Counted from the stretch's first letter, positions 9,324-18,045 are shown. The stretch is 64,000 nt of DNA from Blastococcus saxobsidens DD2 (GCF_000284015.1 NC_016943.1:4567541-4631540), one strand, 5' to 3'. The notes: generated by a model not told the origin, from the letters alone. A program made the numbers and translations.

Positions 9324-10379
9324 GTGGCCACCACGGTCGACGTCCCGGCCCGGGGCGCGGCACGACCGAGCGCGCGTCCGCTGCGCGCCCGCCGGCTGGG
9401 CACGCTGCTCCTGCTGCTGGTGCTCGTGGTCGCCGCCGCGCTGGCCAGCATCGCCGTCGGCACCCGTGCCATCGGGCTGGGCGAGGTGTGGGGCGCGCTG
9501 CTCGACTCCTCGCTGGACACCGAGGAAGCAGTGATCATCCGCGAGCTCCGGGTGCCGCGGACGGTGCTCGGGCTCATGGTCGGGGCCGCCCTCGCCCTGG
9601 CCGGTGCCCTCATGCAGGGCCACACCCGCAACCCGCTGGGCGACCCGGGGCTGCTCGGGGTCACCGCGGGCGCCTCGCTCGCCGTCGTCCTGGCGATCTC
9701 GACCCTGGGCATCACCCATCCGGGCGGTTACGTCTGGTTCGCCTTCGCCGGGGCGCTGGCCGGCACCGTGCTGGTCTACGCGATCGGCTCGGCCGGGCCA
9801 GGCGGGGCGACGCCGGTCACCCTCGCGCTGGCCGGGGCGGCGCTGTCGGCCCTCCTGTTCGCGCTTGTCCGGGCCATCGTGGTCGCCGACGAGCAGACGC
9901 TGGACAGCTTCCGCTTCTGGGTGGTCGGCTCACTGGCCGGCCGGGACGCCGCGGTGGCCTGGCAGGTGGCCCCCTCCCTCGCCGCCGGCCTCGTCCTCGC
10001 GCTGGTCAACGCGCCCGCGCTGAACCTGCTGGGCCTGGGCGACGACGTGGCGCGCGGGCTGGGGCAGCGCATCTGGCTGGCCCGCGCGGTGGGGCTGGCC
10101 GCCGTCACGCTCCTCGCCGGCGCCGCCACCGCCGCTGCCGGGCCGATCGCGTTCGTCGGCCTGGTGGTGCCGCACGCCGTCCGCGCGCTCACCGGCCCCG
10201 ACCACCGCTGGCTGCTGCCCTGCTCGGCGCTGCTGGGCGCGACCCTGCTGCTGGTCGCCGACGTGCTCGGCCGGATCGTCGCCCGCCCTGGCGAACTGCA
10301 GGTGGGCATCGTGCTGGCGCTGATCGGCGCACCCTTCTTCGTCGCGCTCGTGCGCCGGCGCCGGACGGCCGGGCTGTGA
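9324..10379 (+). CDS. iron-siderophore ABC transporter permease (FecCD family), first subunit
   Basis: Inner-membrane channel half of a ferric-siderophore importer. 351 residues, about ten hydrophobic segments. FecCD family marks: RVPRTVLGLMVGAALALAGA, then GHTRNPLGDPGLLGV, and the cytoplasmic loop GPIAFVGLVVPHAVRAL that contacts the ATPase. GTG 9324 has GGGAG upstream. Stop overlaps the GTG of the second permease by 4 bp, so the two are translationally coupled. An iron box lies just upstream. Confidence 0.92.
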   Translation: MATTVDVPARGAARPSARPLRARRLGTLLLLLVLVVAAALASIAVGTRAIGLGEVWGALLDSSLDTEEAVIIRELRVPRTVLGLMVGAALALAGALMQGHTRNPLGDPGLLGVTAGASLAVVLAISTLGITHPGGYVWFAFAGALAGTVLVYAIGSAGPGGATPVTLALAGAALSALLFALVRAIVVADEQTLDSFRFWVVGSLAGRDAAVAWQVAPSLAAGLVLALVNAPALNLLGLGDDVARGLGQRIWLARAVGLAAVTLLAGAATAAAGPIAFVGLVVPHAVRALTGPDHRWLLPCSALLGATLLLVADVLGRIVARPGELQVGIVLALIGAPFFVALVRRRRTAGL

Positions 10380-11485
10380 GCGTCGCGGCGCCGGCCCGCC
10401 GGCCCGGCGCGGACAGCGGGGCGCGGACACCCGTCCGCGGCGGCCGGACGGTGCGCGTGGGCCCGGTCTCGGCCCTGCTGCGCTGGCGGCAGCTGGCCGT
10501 CCCGGTGGCCGCGCTCGCCCTGCTGGTGCTGGCCGCCGCGCTCAGCATGGGCCGCGGGGACTACCCGATCGGCATCGGCGAGGTGCTGCGCACGCTGGCC
10601 GGCCTGGCGGACGACCCCCAGGAGTTCGTCGTGCTGCAGCTCCGGGCGCCGCGCGTGGTCGTGGGGGCGCTGGTCGGGCTGGCGCTCGGCGTCTCGGGCG
10701 CGCTGTTCCAGACCTTCGCCCGCAACCCGCTCGCCTCACCGGACACCCTGGGCATCACCAGCGGCGCCTCGGTCGGTGCCGTGGCGGCGATCGTGCTCAG
10801 CGGCGGATCGTCCGCCGGCGCGGTGCTGGGCGGGCTGGGCATCCCGGTCGCCGCCCTGCTCGGTGCCCTGCTCACCGGGGCCCTGCTGTTCGCCCTCACC
10901 TGGCGGGCCGGGGTCGACGGGTACCGGCTGGTGCTGATCGGCATCGCCCTGTGGTCGGTCGGCGCCGCCCTGGTCGACTGGCTGCTCACCAACGCCGAGA
11001 TCTACGACGCCGCATCGGCCTACGTGTGGATCACCGGGTCGCTCAACGCGCGCACCTGGGACCACGCCCTGCCGCTCGCCCTCGCCGTGGCGGTCCTGCT
11101 CCCGCTCGCGCTCGCCGCCGGGCGGGCGCTCGGCGTCCTGCAGTTCGGCGACGACACCGCCCGCGGGCTGGGGCTGCGGCTGGCCGGCACGCAGACCGCC
11201 GTCGTCCTGCTGGCCGTGGGCCTGGTCGGCTTCGCGGTGTCGGCGGCCGGACCGATCACCTTCGTCGCGCTGGTCGTGCCGCAAATCGCGGTGCGGCTCA
11301 CCGGGGGCTCGCGGCCGCCGCTGCTGGCCTCCGGCGTCCTGGGGGCACTGCTCGTGGTGGCCGCCGACCTGGTCACCCGCACCGTGCTGCCCCAGGCGCT
11401 GCCGGTCGGCATCCTCACCGCCGCCATCGGCGCCCCGTACCTGCTCTGGCTCCTGATCCGCGGAAGGCGGCGGTCCACGATATGA
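10376..11485 (+). CDS. iron-siderophore ABC transporter permease (FecCD family), second subunit
   Basis: 369 residues, partner channel subunit forming a heterodimer with the preceding permease. Family motifs: RAPRVVVGALVGLALGVSGA, FARNPLASPDTLGI and GPITFVALVVPQIAVRL. A basic proline-rich cytoplasmic N-terminus of about 40 residues precedes the first helix. GTG 10376 overlaps the upstream stop; its own stop overlaps the ATG of the ATPase gene by 4 bp, so all three are one translational unit. Confidence 0.92.
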   Translation: MSVAAPARRPGADSGARTPVRGGRTVRVGPVSALLRWRQLAVPVAALALLVLAAALSMGRGDYPIGIGEVLRTLAGLADDPQEFVVLQLRAPRVVVGALVGLALGVSGALFQTFARNPLASPDTLGITSGASVGAVAAIVLSGGSSAGAVLGGLGIPVAALLGALLTGALLFALTWRAGVDGYRLVLIGIALWSVGAALVDWLLTNAEIYDAASAYVWITGSLNARTWDHALPLALAVAVLLPLALAAGRALGVLQFGDDTARGLGLRLAGTQTAVVLLAVGLVGFAVSAAGPITFVALVVPQIAVRLTGGSRPPLLASGVLGALLVVAADLVTRTVLPQALPVGILTAAIGAPYLLWLLIRGRRRSTI

Positions 11486-12345
11486 CCCAGCTCCTGACCC
11501 CCCGGACGGAGGCGCGCACCGGACGGGTCCGTCTCAGCGCCGAACAGGTGCGCCTCGCCTACGACGACCGGGTCGTCGTCGACGGCCTCGACCTGGAGCT
11601 CACCGAGGGCTCGTTCACGGCGATCGTCGGGCCCAACGGCTGCGGCAAGTCCACCGTGCTCCGCGCCCTCGGCCGGCTGATGCGGCCGACGTCGGGGCAG
11701 GTGCTGCTGGACGGCCGGGCCATCGCCCGCACGCCCACCCGCGAGGTGGCCAGGATCCTGGGCCTCCTCCCCCAGACCCCGGTGGCGCCGGAGGGGCTCA
11801 CCGTGGGCGACCTGGTGGCCCGTGGCCGGCACCCGCACCAGACCTGGCTGCGCCAGTGGTCCCGGGACGACGAGGCGGTGGTGGCCGAGGCGCTGTCCTG
11901 GACCGACATGGCCGACCTCGCCGACCGCCCCGTCGACACGCTGAGCGGAGGGCAGCGGCAGCGGGCCTGGATCTCGATGGCGCTGGCCCAGGGCACCGAC
12001 CTGCTGCTGCTCGACGAGCCGACCACCTACCTCGACCTCTCGCACCAGATCGACGTCCTGGAGCTGGTGGGCCGGCTGCACGCCGAGCTGGGCCGCACGG
12101 TCGTCCTGGTCCTGCACGACCTCAACCTCGCCGCCCGGTACGCCCAGCGGCTGGTGGCCATGAAGGACGGCGTCCTGGTGGCTTCCGGGACGCCGGAGGA
12201 GGTGCTCACCGAGCGGCTGCTGGCCGACGTCTTCGAGCTCGAGGCGCGGGTGCTGCCGGACCCGGTGGCCGGCACCCCGATGGTCGTCCCCGTGCGCCGA
12301 CTGCGGCGGACCACCCCCTCGCCGCAGCCACTTAGGGCAGGCTAA
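11482..12345 (+). CDS. iron-siderophore ABC transporter ATP-binding protein (FecE-like)
   Basis: 287-residue ATPase that powers the FecCD permeases. Walker A GPNGCGKST at 50-58, Q-loop LLPQTPVAP, signature LSGGQRQRAW and Walker B LLLLDEPTTYLDL, then the switch His in VLHDLN. An N-terminal extension of about 18 residues precedes the ABC core. ATG 11482 overlaps the permease stop. The second iron box overlaps the last codons and stop of this gene. Confidence 0.93.
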   Translation: MTQLLTPRTEARTGRVRLSAEQVRLAYDDRVVVDGLDLELTEGSFTAIVGPNGCGKSTVLRALGRLMRPTSGQVLLDGRAIARTPTREVARILGLLPQTPVAPEGLTVGDLVARGRHPHQTWLRQWSRDDEAVVAEALSWTDMADLADRPVDTLSGGQRQRAWISMALAQGTDLLLLDEPTTYLDLSHQIDVLELVGRLHAELGRTVVLVLHDLNLAARYAQRLVAMKDGVLVASGTPEEVLTERLLADVFELEARVLPDPVAGTPMVVPVRRLRRTTPSPQPLRAG

Positions 12346-12350
12346 CCTTC
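12332..12350 (+). promoter_or_regulatory. DtxR/IdeR-type iron box upstream of the siderophore-binding lipoprotein
   Basis: TTAGGGCAGGCTAACCTTC matches the DtxR/IdeR consensus at 14 of 18 half-site bases and overlaps the stop codon of the ATPase gene. Its position 43 bp before the TTG start of the binding protein suggests that gene also has its own iron-controlled promoter, allowing extra binding protein relative to the membrane parts. Confidence 0.75.
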
Positions 12351-12393
12351 CTCACGACCGGGATGATCATGCATCCCCGATGAGGGAGTTCCG

Positions 12394-13401
12394 TTGCACC
12401 ACACCGCGCGCCGCCTGACGGGCGGCCTCCTGGCCCTGGGCATGACCGTCGGCGTCAGCGCCTGCGGCGACGACCCGGCCACCGACCCCGAGCCCGCCGC
12501 CGAGGGCAGCTGGTCGTTCACCGACGACCTCGGCCGGACCGTCACGCTCGACGAGGCCCCCGACCGGATCGCCGGCCTCAACGACCTGACCGCCTCGCTG
12601 TGGAACTACGGCATCGAGCCGGTCGCCACCTTCGGGCAGACCTCGGCCGACGACGACGTCGCCTTCGAGGGCCGCGACCTCGACGACGTGGCGATCGTGG
12701 GCTCCACCTACGGCGAGATCGACCTGGAGGCGCTGGCCGCCGCCGACCCCGACGTCATCGTCACCACGATCTACCCCGACGACTCCTCCGGCGAGATCCC
12801 GGCGGACAAGGCGGGTTACGGCTTCAACGACCTGGCGCAGCAGGAGCAGGTCGCGCAGATCGCGCCGATCATCCACATCGCCTACCGCGGCTCGGCCGCC
12901 GACGTGATCGAGCGCGTGGTCGAGTTGGCCGACGCGCTCGGCGTGGACACCGAGGGCGGCGAGGTCGCCGCGGCGCGCGCCGACTTCGAGGCGGCCTCCG
13001 CGGAGCTCACCGAGGCCGCCGCCAGCGGCGTCACCGTGCTCCCGGTGTTCGCCACGCCGGCCGACGGCTGGTGGATGGCCAAGGCGTCCGACGACCCCCA
13101 GCTGGCCCTCTACCAGGACCTGGGCGTGACCTTCGTCGAGCCGGGCGGCGACGGCTACTTCTGGCACTCGGTCGGCTGGGAAGAGGTCCCCGGCCACCCG
13201 AGCGACGTGCTCCTGTACTCGCTGCGGTTCAGCATGACGCCCGAGGAGATCGCCGCGCAGCCGACCGCCGCCCTGCTGCCCGCCGTGCAGGCGGGACAGC
13301 TGCGCCCGTGGAAGTACATCGGCCCGGACTACGTCTCCCAGGCCGCTTACATGGCGGAACTGGCCGGCTACCTCTCCGAGGCCGAGGACGTCACGCCCTG
13401 A
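12394..13401 (+). CDS. iron-siderophore ABC transporter substrate-binding lipoprotein
   Basis: 335 residues. Signal sequence with lipobox GVSAC, lipidated Cys24, so anchored outside the membrane. The body is a class III (FecB/FepB-like) binding protein: TDDLGRTVTLDEAPDRI, then GLNDLTASLWNYGIEPVATF and DLEALAAADPDVIVTT. Start is TTG 12394 with GAGGGAG five bases upstream; no ATG gives a signal peptide. Fourth gene of the siderophore importer block and preceded by its own iron box. The siderophore is unknown; no siderophore biosynthesis genes are visible nearby. Confidence 0.9.
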   Translation: MHHTARRLTGGLLALGMTVGVSACGDDPATDPEPAAEGSWSFTDDLGRTVTLDEAPDRIAGLNDLTASLWNYGIEPVATFGQTSADDDVAFEGRDLDDVAIVGSTYGEIDLEALAAADPDVIVTTIYPDDSSGEIPADKAGYGFNDLAQQEQVAQIAPIIHIAYRGSAADVIERVVELADALGVDTEGGEVAAARADFEAASAELTEAAASGVTVLPVFATPADGWWMAKASDDPQLALYQDLGVTFVEPGGDGYFWHSVGWEEVPGHPSDVLLYSLRFSMTPEEIAAQPTAALLPAVQAGQLRPWKYIGPDYVSQAAYMAELAGYLSEAEDVTP

Positions 13402-13423
13402 TACCCGCGACCCCGGCTCCGCG

Positions 13424-14383
13424 TCACGACGACAGCGGGGCCGGGGTCTCCGGCACCAGGGGCTCGGTGGTGCGAGCGGTCTGGGCGAGCAGGATCCCGG
13501 TGAGGACGACGACGCCACCGACGATCTGCCAGCCGGTGAGCACCTGCTCCACCCACAGCCACGCGACGATCGAGGCGAACACCGGTTCGGCCGTGGCGAC
13601 CAGCCCCGCCGCCGTGGGCGGCAGGTGGCGCAGGGCGGCGATCGACAACCAGAAGGGCATGATCGCGCCCATCACCGCGATCCACGCGACCAGGACCCAG
13701 AGCGGCAGCTCCAGCGAGCCGATCGAGACCGGCACGCTGCGGCCGAGCACCCCCGCGTCGAACTGCCACCACGGCGCGGCTCCGGACCAGAAGATGGCCG
13801 CGGCCACGAAGGCCCAGCAGGTGAGGGTCACCGGATCGCGGGTGACCGTCCCCCGCTCGCCGATGAGGTAGTAGGTCGCCAGGGCGACGGCGGCACCGAG
13901 CCCGGCCGCGACGCCCAGCACGTCCAGCGATCCGCCACCGGTCCAGATCTCGGTCACCAGGGCCAGCCCCGACAGCGACAGCACGAGCGCCAGCCACACC
14001 CGGCTGCGCACCTTCTCGCGCCGGACCAGCCAGACGTAGAGGGCGATGAGCACCGTCCCGGTGAACTCGAACACCAGCGCGATGCCCACCGGCAGCCGGC
14101 CGATCGCCACGTAGAACAGGTACTGCGTCATGGCGATGCCGATGACGCCGAGCACGGCCAGCAGCGGGAGCTCCCGGCGGGCGACCTTCAAGCGGCCGGG
14201 TGCGGTCACCAGCAGGACGGCGAGCAGCCCGATGGCGGCCCCGGTGCACCGGAGGGCGGTCAGCCGCGGTGCGGATATCCCCGCCTCGAGCGCGAGGGTC
14301 GAGACCGTGCCGTTGACGGCGAAGAACCCGGCTGCGGCGAGGGTGAGGCCGTAGCCGAGGGCGGGGCGGGCGTTGCGGTGCAC
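13424..14383 (-). CDS. EamA family (DMT superfamily) transporter
   Basis: 319 residues with ten predicted membrane segments in two EamA repeats. Seen: AAAGFFAVNGTVSTLALEAG in the first helix and GLVATAEPVFASIVAWLWVE in the ninth, the usual end-of-repeat motif. GTG 14383 is chosen because helix 1 follows at the normal distance; the open frame continues far upstream only because of GC content. Members export amino acids or other small metabolites; the substrate is unknown here. Convergent with the siderophore lipoprotein gene, 22 bp apart. Confidence 0.85.
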   Translation of the reverse strand: MHRNARPALGYGLTLAAAGFFAVNGTVSTLALEAGISAPRLTALRCTGAAIGLLAVLLVTAPGRLKVARRELPLLAVLGVIGIAMTQYLFYVAIGRLPVGIALVFEFTGTVLIALYVWLVRREKVRSRVWLALVLSLSGLALVTEIWTGGGSLDVLGVAAGLGAAVALATYYLIGERGTVTRDPVTLTCWAFVAAAIFWSGAAPWWQFDAGVLGRSVPVSIGSLELPLWVLVAWIAVMGAIMPFWLSIAALRHLPPTAAGLVATAEPVFASIVAWLWVEQVLTGWQIVGGVVVLTGILLAQTARTTEPLVPETPAPLSS

Positions 14384-14427
14384 TCCGGCACGGTAGCGGG
14401 CTAGCTCCCCCGAGCCACCTACGACGC

Positions 14428-14874
14428 CTAGAAGAGCGCGAGGTCCTGCACGGGCGGGCGCGGGGCCGGCCCGGAGGCGGTGAAGACCGCATCGAGGCCG
14501 GTCACCTCGAACACCCGCCACACCGACGGCTGCACGTCGCACAGCTGCAGCGCGATGCCTCGCTGCAGGCACCAGCGCCGCACGGTGAGCAGCACCGAGA
14601 GCCCCACGGAGCCGAGGGAGGGCACGCCGCCGAGGTCCAGTTCCAGGACGGTGCAGCCGGCCAGCGGCCGCGCGGCGACGAACGCCTCCAGCTGCGGTGC
14701 GGTGACCAGGTCCAGGTCGCCGTCCACCGCGACGCGGGCGTGCCCGCCGGCGGTCTCCCACTCCAGGCGCAGTGCCGGCGCCTCGGGCGCGGGGTGCGTG
14801 ACCCACCACGGGCGGCGCCCACCCGGCGGCCGCGCCAGCCGCCGGCTGACGTCCCACTCGTGCGCCCGCACCAT
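14428..14874 (-). CDS. STAS domain protein (anti-sigma-factor antagonist type)
   Basis: 148 residues. A non-conserved basic N-terminal stretch is followed by a STAS fold from about residue 50: HARVAVDGDLDLVTAPQLEA, then ELDLGGVPSLGSVGLSVLL, where the Ser in LGSVGL is at the usual phosphorylation position for SpoIIAA/RsbV proteins. Suggests a partner-switching role in sigma-factor control, but no anti-sigma kinase is adjacent. Start ATG 14874 with GGGGGACGA upstream; the frame stays open to 15027. Confidence 0.75.
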   Translation of the reverse strand: MVRAHEWDVSRRLARPPGGRRPWWVTHPAPEAPALRLEWETAGGHARVAVDGDLDLVTAPQLEAFVAARPLAGCTVLELDLGGVPSLGSVGLSVLLTVRRWCLQRGIALQLCDVQPSVWRVFEVTGLDAVFTASGPAPRPPVQDLALF

Positions 14875-15079
14875 GCCCAGTCGTCCCCCGGTCACCGGGG
14901 ACTCCGCCCCGTCGGGCCGGACGGTACGTGCGGCGACCAGGGGGTAGGACGGGTTCCGGCACCGGATCGGCCGCCACGCCGCGCCCCTCACCGGACGTGA
15001 CGGGCCCGTTCCGCTGGGTCCGGCCATGGGGCCTGGTCATCGCGGGCAGCGGCGGACCGGTCGGAGGAGAGGAGGCTGC

Positions 15080-15448
15080 GTGGAGCGTCGCCCGCCGTGG
15101 TCGGACCGCCGGCGCCGCACCCTGCTCGTGCTGGCGATCGGCAGCGTCGCCGGTGGCCTGGGCGCGCTCGCGTTGCCCGACCAGTTCGGCCTCACCGCCG
15201 CCGCGATCGGTGCGCTGAGCGCGTTCCTGTTCGTGGCCGCCGCGGTGGTGTTCGTCGTCGTCCCGGGGCCCGGGACCGCCGGCACCCTGGCCCGCACCGC
15301 ACCGCTGGCCGGCGCGGTCCTCGTGGTCGCCGTCCTCCTGCTCTTCTCGACGTCCGCGGAGCTGCGCCGGCTGTGGTCGCTGACCGCCGTGGCCGCCGCC
15401 GGCTGGACCGCCTACGCGGTGTGGCAGACCCGGCGGCACGAGGGCTGA
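15080..15448 (+). CDS. small membrane protein of unknown function
   Basis: 122 residues with a basic start (ERRPPWSDRRRR) and about four hydrophobic segments spanning residues 13-30, 38-60, 70-88 and 100-115. GTG 15080 is preceded by a strong GGAGGAGAGGAGG purine run, which decides the start over ATG 15026. No family recognised. Divergent from the STAS gene and 23 bp upstream of a thioesterase on the same strand. Confidence 0.65.
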   Translation: MERRPPWSDRRRRTLLVLAIGSVAGGLGALALPDQFGLTAAAIGALSAFLFVAAAVVFVVVPGPGTAGTLARTAPLAGAVLVVAVLLLFSTSAELRRLWSLTAVAAAGWTAYAVWQTRRHEG

Positions 15449-15471
15449 CCGGCGGCGACAGACTGCCCGTC

Positions 15472-16260
15472 ATGGACGTGCCCGAGGCCCTCTACCTGCC
15501 CGACGGCGACGGCTTCACGGCCACCGCCCTCACCATCGGCCCCTGGGACGCGGCGCACCAGCACGCCGGGCCGCCGGCGGCGTTGCTGCTGCGCGCCGCG
15601 GAACAGGCCAGCGGGATCGACGGCGGCCAGACGGTGCGGCTGGCCTACGACATCCTCGGCCCGGTGCCGGTCGGACCGGTGCAGGTGCGCACCTCGGTGC
15701 TGCGCCCCGGCCGGCGGGTCGAGCTGGTCGAGGCGGCGCTGTCCGCCGGGAACGACCGCCCGCTGATGCGGCTGTCGGCCTGGCGGATGCGCTCGCGCGG
15801 GGACGCCGCACCGGCGACGCCGCTGACGCACCCGGCACCGGCCGGTCCGGAGGAGAGCCGCCCCGAGCGGGCGGCGTTCTTCACCACCGAGGTCGCCTAC
15901 CACCGGGCGCTGGAGTGGCGGTTCGCCGCCGGCACCTTCAACGGGCCCGGCCCGGCCATCGCCTGGACCCGGCCGGAGTGCGCCCTGGTCGCCGGGGAGA
16001 CGATGACGCCGCTGCAGCACCTGCTGGTCATGACCGACGCGGCCAGTGGCATCTCCGCGACGCTGGACTGGACCCGCGCCACGTTCGCCAACGTCGACCT
16101 CTCCGTGGCCCTGCACCGGCCACCGCGCGGCGAGTGGCTCGGCATGGACGCCGCCACCGTCCACGGCGGCACGGGGGCGGCCCAGTGCAACGCGCTCCTC
16201 TTCGACGCCGACGGGCCGATCGGCCGGTCCAGCCAGTCGCTGTTCGTGGAGCCGCGGTGA
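15472..16260 (+). CDS. acyl-CoA thioesterase family protein (TesB-like double hotdog)
   Basis: 262 residues. Two hotdog halves are apparent: the first with [16 protein letters not shown] and VRLAYDILGPVPVGPVQV, the second with FANVDLSVALHRPPRGEWLG and the closing PIGRSSQSLFVEPR. This layout is the thioesterase family (TesB/4HBT_3) that hydrolyses acyl-CoA. ATG 15472 gives the standard MDVPEALYLPDGDGF start. Substrate unknown; the linker at residues 105-125 is Pro/Ala-rich. Confidence 0.8.
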   Translation: MDVPEALYLPDGDGFTATALTIGPWDAAHQHAGPPAALLLRAAEQASGIDGGQTVRLAYDILGPVPVGPVQVRTSVLRPGRRVELVEAALSAGNDRPLMRLSAWRMRSRGDAAPATPLTHPAPAGPEESRPERAAFFTTEVAYHRALEWRFAAGTFNGPGPAIAWTRPECALVAGETMTPLQHLLVMTDAASGISATLDWTRATFANVDLSVALHRPPRGEWLGMDAATVHGGTGAAQCNALLFDADGPIGRSSQSLFVEPR

Positions 16261-16356
16261 CCGGTCCGCCCCGGACGGAAGAGGTGCCTCCGCGCCCGCA
16301 CCGGCCGCCTGCCACTGTGGAAGGGTCGCTTCCCCCGACGATTGGAGCTCAGCGCA

Positions 16357-17256
16357 GTGGACGCGTGGAGAGAGGTGCTGGGCTGGCTGTCCGGGCGCGG
16401 CCTCGAGGTCGTGCTGATCATCCTCGGGTCGGTGCTGCTGGCCCGGTTCGTCGGCTGGGCCGGCACCCGGATCACCGACCGGATCGACCGCAACGCCACC
16501 GGGGGCGACGCGCTCGTGCGCTCCGAGGCGGCCAAGCACCGGCACTCGCTCACCCAGGTGCTCACCTGGGCGGCGATCGTGCTCATCTACTCGATCTCGG
16601 TCTTCTTCGCCCTCGACCGCCTCGGCGTCCCGATCACCGGCCTGGTCGCGCCGGCCACCGTGCTCGGCGTCGGCCTGGGCTTCGGCGCCCAGCGCATCGT
16701 CGGTGACGTGCTGGCCGGCTTCTTCATCATCACCGAACGGCAGTACGGGTTCGGCGACGTCGTCGCCATCCAGGTCCTGGGCGGGATGGAGCCCGCGTCG
16801 GGCACCGTGGAGGACGTGACGCTGCGCGTCACCCGACTCCGGTCCCCCGACGGGGAGGTGGTCACCGTGCCCAACGGGCAGATCGTCAAGGTGATCAACC
16901 TGTCCCGCGACTGGGCGCGGGCGGTCGTCGACGTGCCCGTCCCGACCAGCGTGGACGTCAACCGGGCGAACGAGGTGTTGCGCGAGGTGGGCCGTGCGGC
17001 CTTCCGCGATCCGGCGCTGCGGCCGCTGCTGCTGGACCCGCCGAGCGTGATGGGCGTGGAGAGCCTGGACCTCGAGCAGGTCAACATCCGGGTGGTCGCG
17101 CGCACGCTGCCGGGCAAGCAGTTCGAGGTGGGCCGGGACCTGCGGGCGCGCGTGGTCCAGGCCTTCCGGAGCCAGGGCATGCAGGTGCCGCAGGCGGCGA
17201 CCGTCCACGACCCCGCGGACGACGGCGCGACCGCCGTGCAGGAAGGAGTCCGATGA
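16357..17256 (+). CDS. mechanosensitive ion channel, MscS family
   Basis: About 299 residues: three N-terminal membrane helices, the pore helix region VGLGFGAQRIVGDVLAGFFI, and the soluble beta/alpha-beta vestibule with VEDVTLRVTRLRSPDGEVVTVPNG. Opens under membrane tension to release solutes. GTG 16357 is chosen because TTGGAG at 16342 then serves as its ribosome site at 9 bases; TTG 16342 itself would add five residues. Its stop overlaps the ATG of the repeat-rich membrane protein by 4 bp, so the two are coupled. Confidence 0.9.
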   Translation: MDAWREVLGWLSGRGLEVVLIILGSVLLARFVGWAGTRITDRIDRNATGGDALVRSEAAKHRHSLTQVLTWAAIVLIYSISVFFALDRLGVPITGLVAPATVLGVGLGFGAQRIVGDVLAGFFIITERQYGFGDVVAIQVLGGMEPASGTVEDVTLRVTRLRSPDGEVVTVPNGQIVKVINLSRDWARAVVDVPVPTSVDVNRANEVLREVGRAAFRDPALRPLLLDPPSVMGVESLDLEQVNIRVVARTLPGKQFEVGRDLRARVVQAFRSQGMQVPQAATVHDPADDGATAVQEGVR

Positions 17257-17816
17257 GCGCGCCCGGCCAGGACCGGGCCGACGGCGGGGCACCCCCCGCC
17301 CCCACGGTGAGCACCGCCCCGGCCGCCGCGGGCACCACGTCCCCCGACGTCGCGCCGGGTCACCGCTGGTGGTCGGCGATCCCCCGGAACCTGGGCCGGG
17401 CACGCACGTCGACCGTCGTCCTCGGGCTGCTGTTCGTCGGCGTCTTCGCGCTCTACCTGAACGTCCGCCCGCCGGACCCCGGCCGGGCGCCGGCCGCACC
17501 CGGCGACACCGTCGAGCAGCCGGTGACGACGACGGAGCCGACCGAGCCGACGGAGGACGAGCCGACGGAGATCGAGCCGACGGAGATCGAGCCGACGGAG
17601 ACCGGGCCCACGGAGACCGGGCCCACGGGAACCGGGCCCACGGCACCGACCACGCCGCCGCCCACGAGGACCGGCTCTCCCTCGCCGACGGCGCCGCCCA
17701 CCACGGGCCCGTCCCCGGATGGCGAACCGACCGAGCCGACCACGCCGGAGACCACCGCACCCGCGCCGACCGGCGGCACGGGCGGCGGCAGCGTCCCCGA
17801 CTCCCCGACGGGCTGA
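17253..17816 (+). CDS. membrane-anchored Pro/Thr/Glu-repeat protein
   Basis: 187 residues: about 50 cytoplasmic residues, one membrane helix (STVVLGLLFVGVFALYL, about 52-70), then roughly 115 residues made almost only of Pro, Thr, Glu, Gly and Ser, including repeats of EPTEI/GPTET. The tail should lie outside the membrane and be unstructured. No domain recognised. Translationally coupled to the MscS channel, so an accessory role for the channel or a spacer through the cell wall is possible but unproven. Confidence 0.75.
   Translation: MSAPGQDRADGGAPPAPTVSTAPAAAGTTSPDVAPGHRWWSAIPRNLGRARTSTVVLGLLFVGVFALYLNVRPPDPGRAPAAPGDTVEQPVTTTEPTEPTEDEPTEIEPTEIEPTETGPTETGPTGTGPTAPTTPPPTRTGSPSPTAPPTTGPSPDGEPTEPTTPETTAPAPTGGTGGGSVPDSPTG
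17559..17650 (+). repeat. 15-bp tandem repeat inside the Pro/Thr-rich gene
   Basis: About six imperfect copies of a 15-bp unit of the type GAGCCGACGGAGATC, drifting to GGGCCCACGGAGACC downstream. Each encodes five residues (EPTEI to GPTET). Whole-codon period means length changes keep the frame, as expected of a variable-length surface stalk. Confidence 0.75.
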
Positions 17817-17850
17817 CGGGACGTCGCGCCCGGGTACGGCGGTACCGGTG

Positions 17851-17879
17851 TTTCACGTGGGACAACGGCGTCCTAGGAT
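17851..17879 (+). promoter_or_regulatory. putative sigma-A-type promoter of the metYX transcript
   Basis: TTTCAC (17851-17856) and TAGGAT (17874-17879) are separated by 17 bp, and a start point about 7 bases later would place the riboswitch P1 helix at the very 5' end of the RNA. Position relative to the riboswitch is the main support. Confidence 0.5.
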
Positions 17880-17882
17880 CGG

Positions 17883-17970
17883 GCCTGGCTCCTGAGGGGC
17901 AGCGCGAAGCACCTGGCTGGCTGCCCGGCAACCTCTACTCCGTCTGAGGTGCTCCAGGGGAAGAGCCGGC
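17883..17970 (+). ncRNA. SAM riboswitch (SAM-I/IV clan) upstream of metY
   Basis: Seen helices: P1 pairs GGCTC (17887-17891) with GAGCC (17963-17967), extendable by GCC/GGC with one bulged base; P2 pairs GGCAGC with GGCTGCC around 17897-17925; the following GCCCGGCAACC is the conserved SAM-binding core shared by SAM-I and SAM-IV aptamers; then AGGTGCTCCAGGGG forms the next strand. Placed between a promoter and metY/metX, it should shut the operon when S-adenosylmethionine is high. Actinobacteria mostly use the SAM-IV class; the exact class needs a covariance model. Confidence 0.8.
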
Positions 17971-18045
17971 TGGACGGCGCCCGCCGCCCGGCAAGGACGG
18001 AGCTCCCGTGCGCCGCGGGTCTCCGCGAGCGAGAGGAGACGGCGC

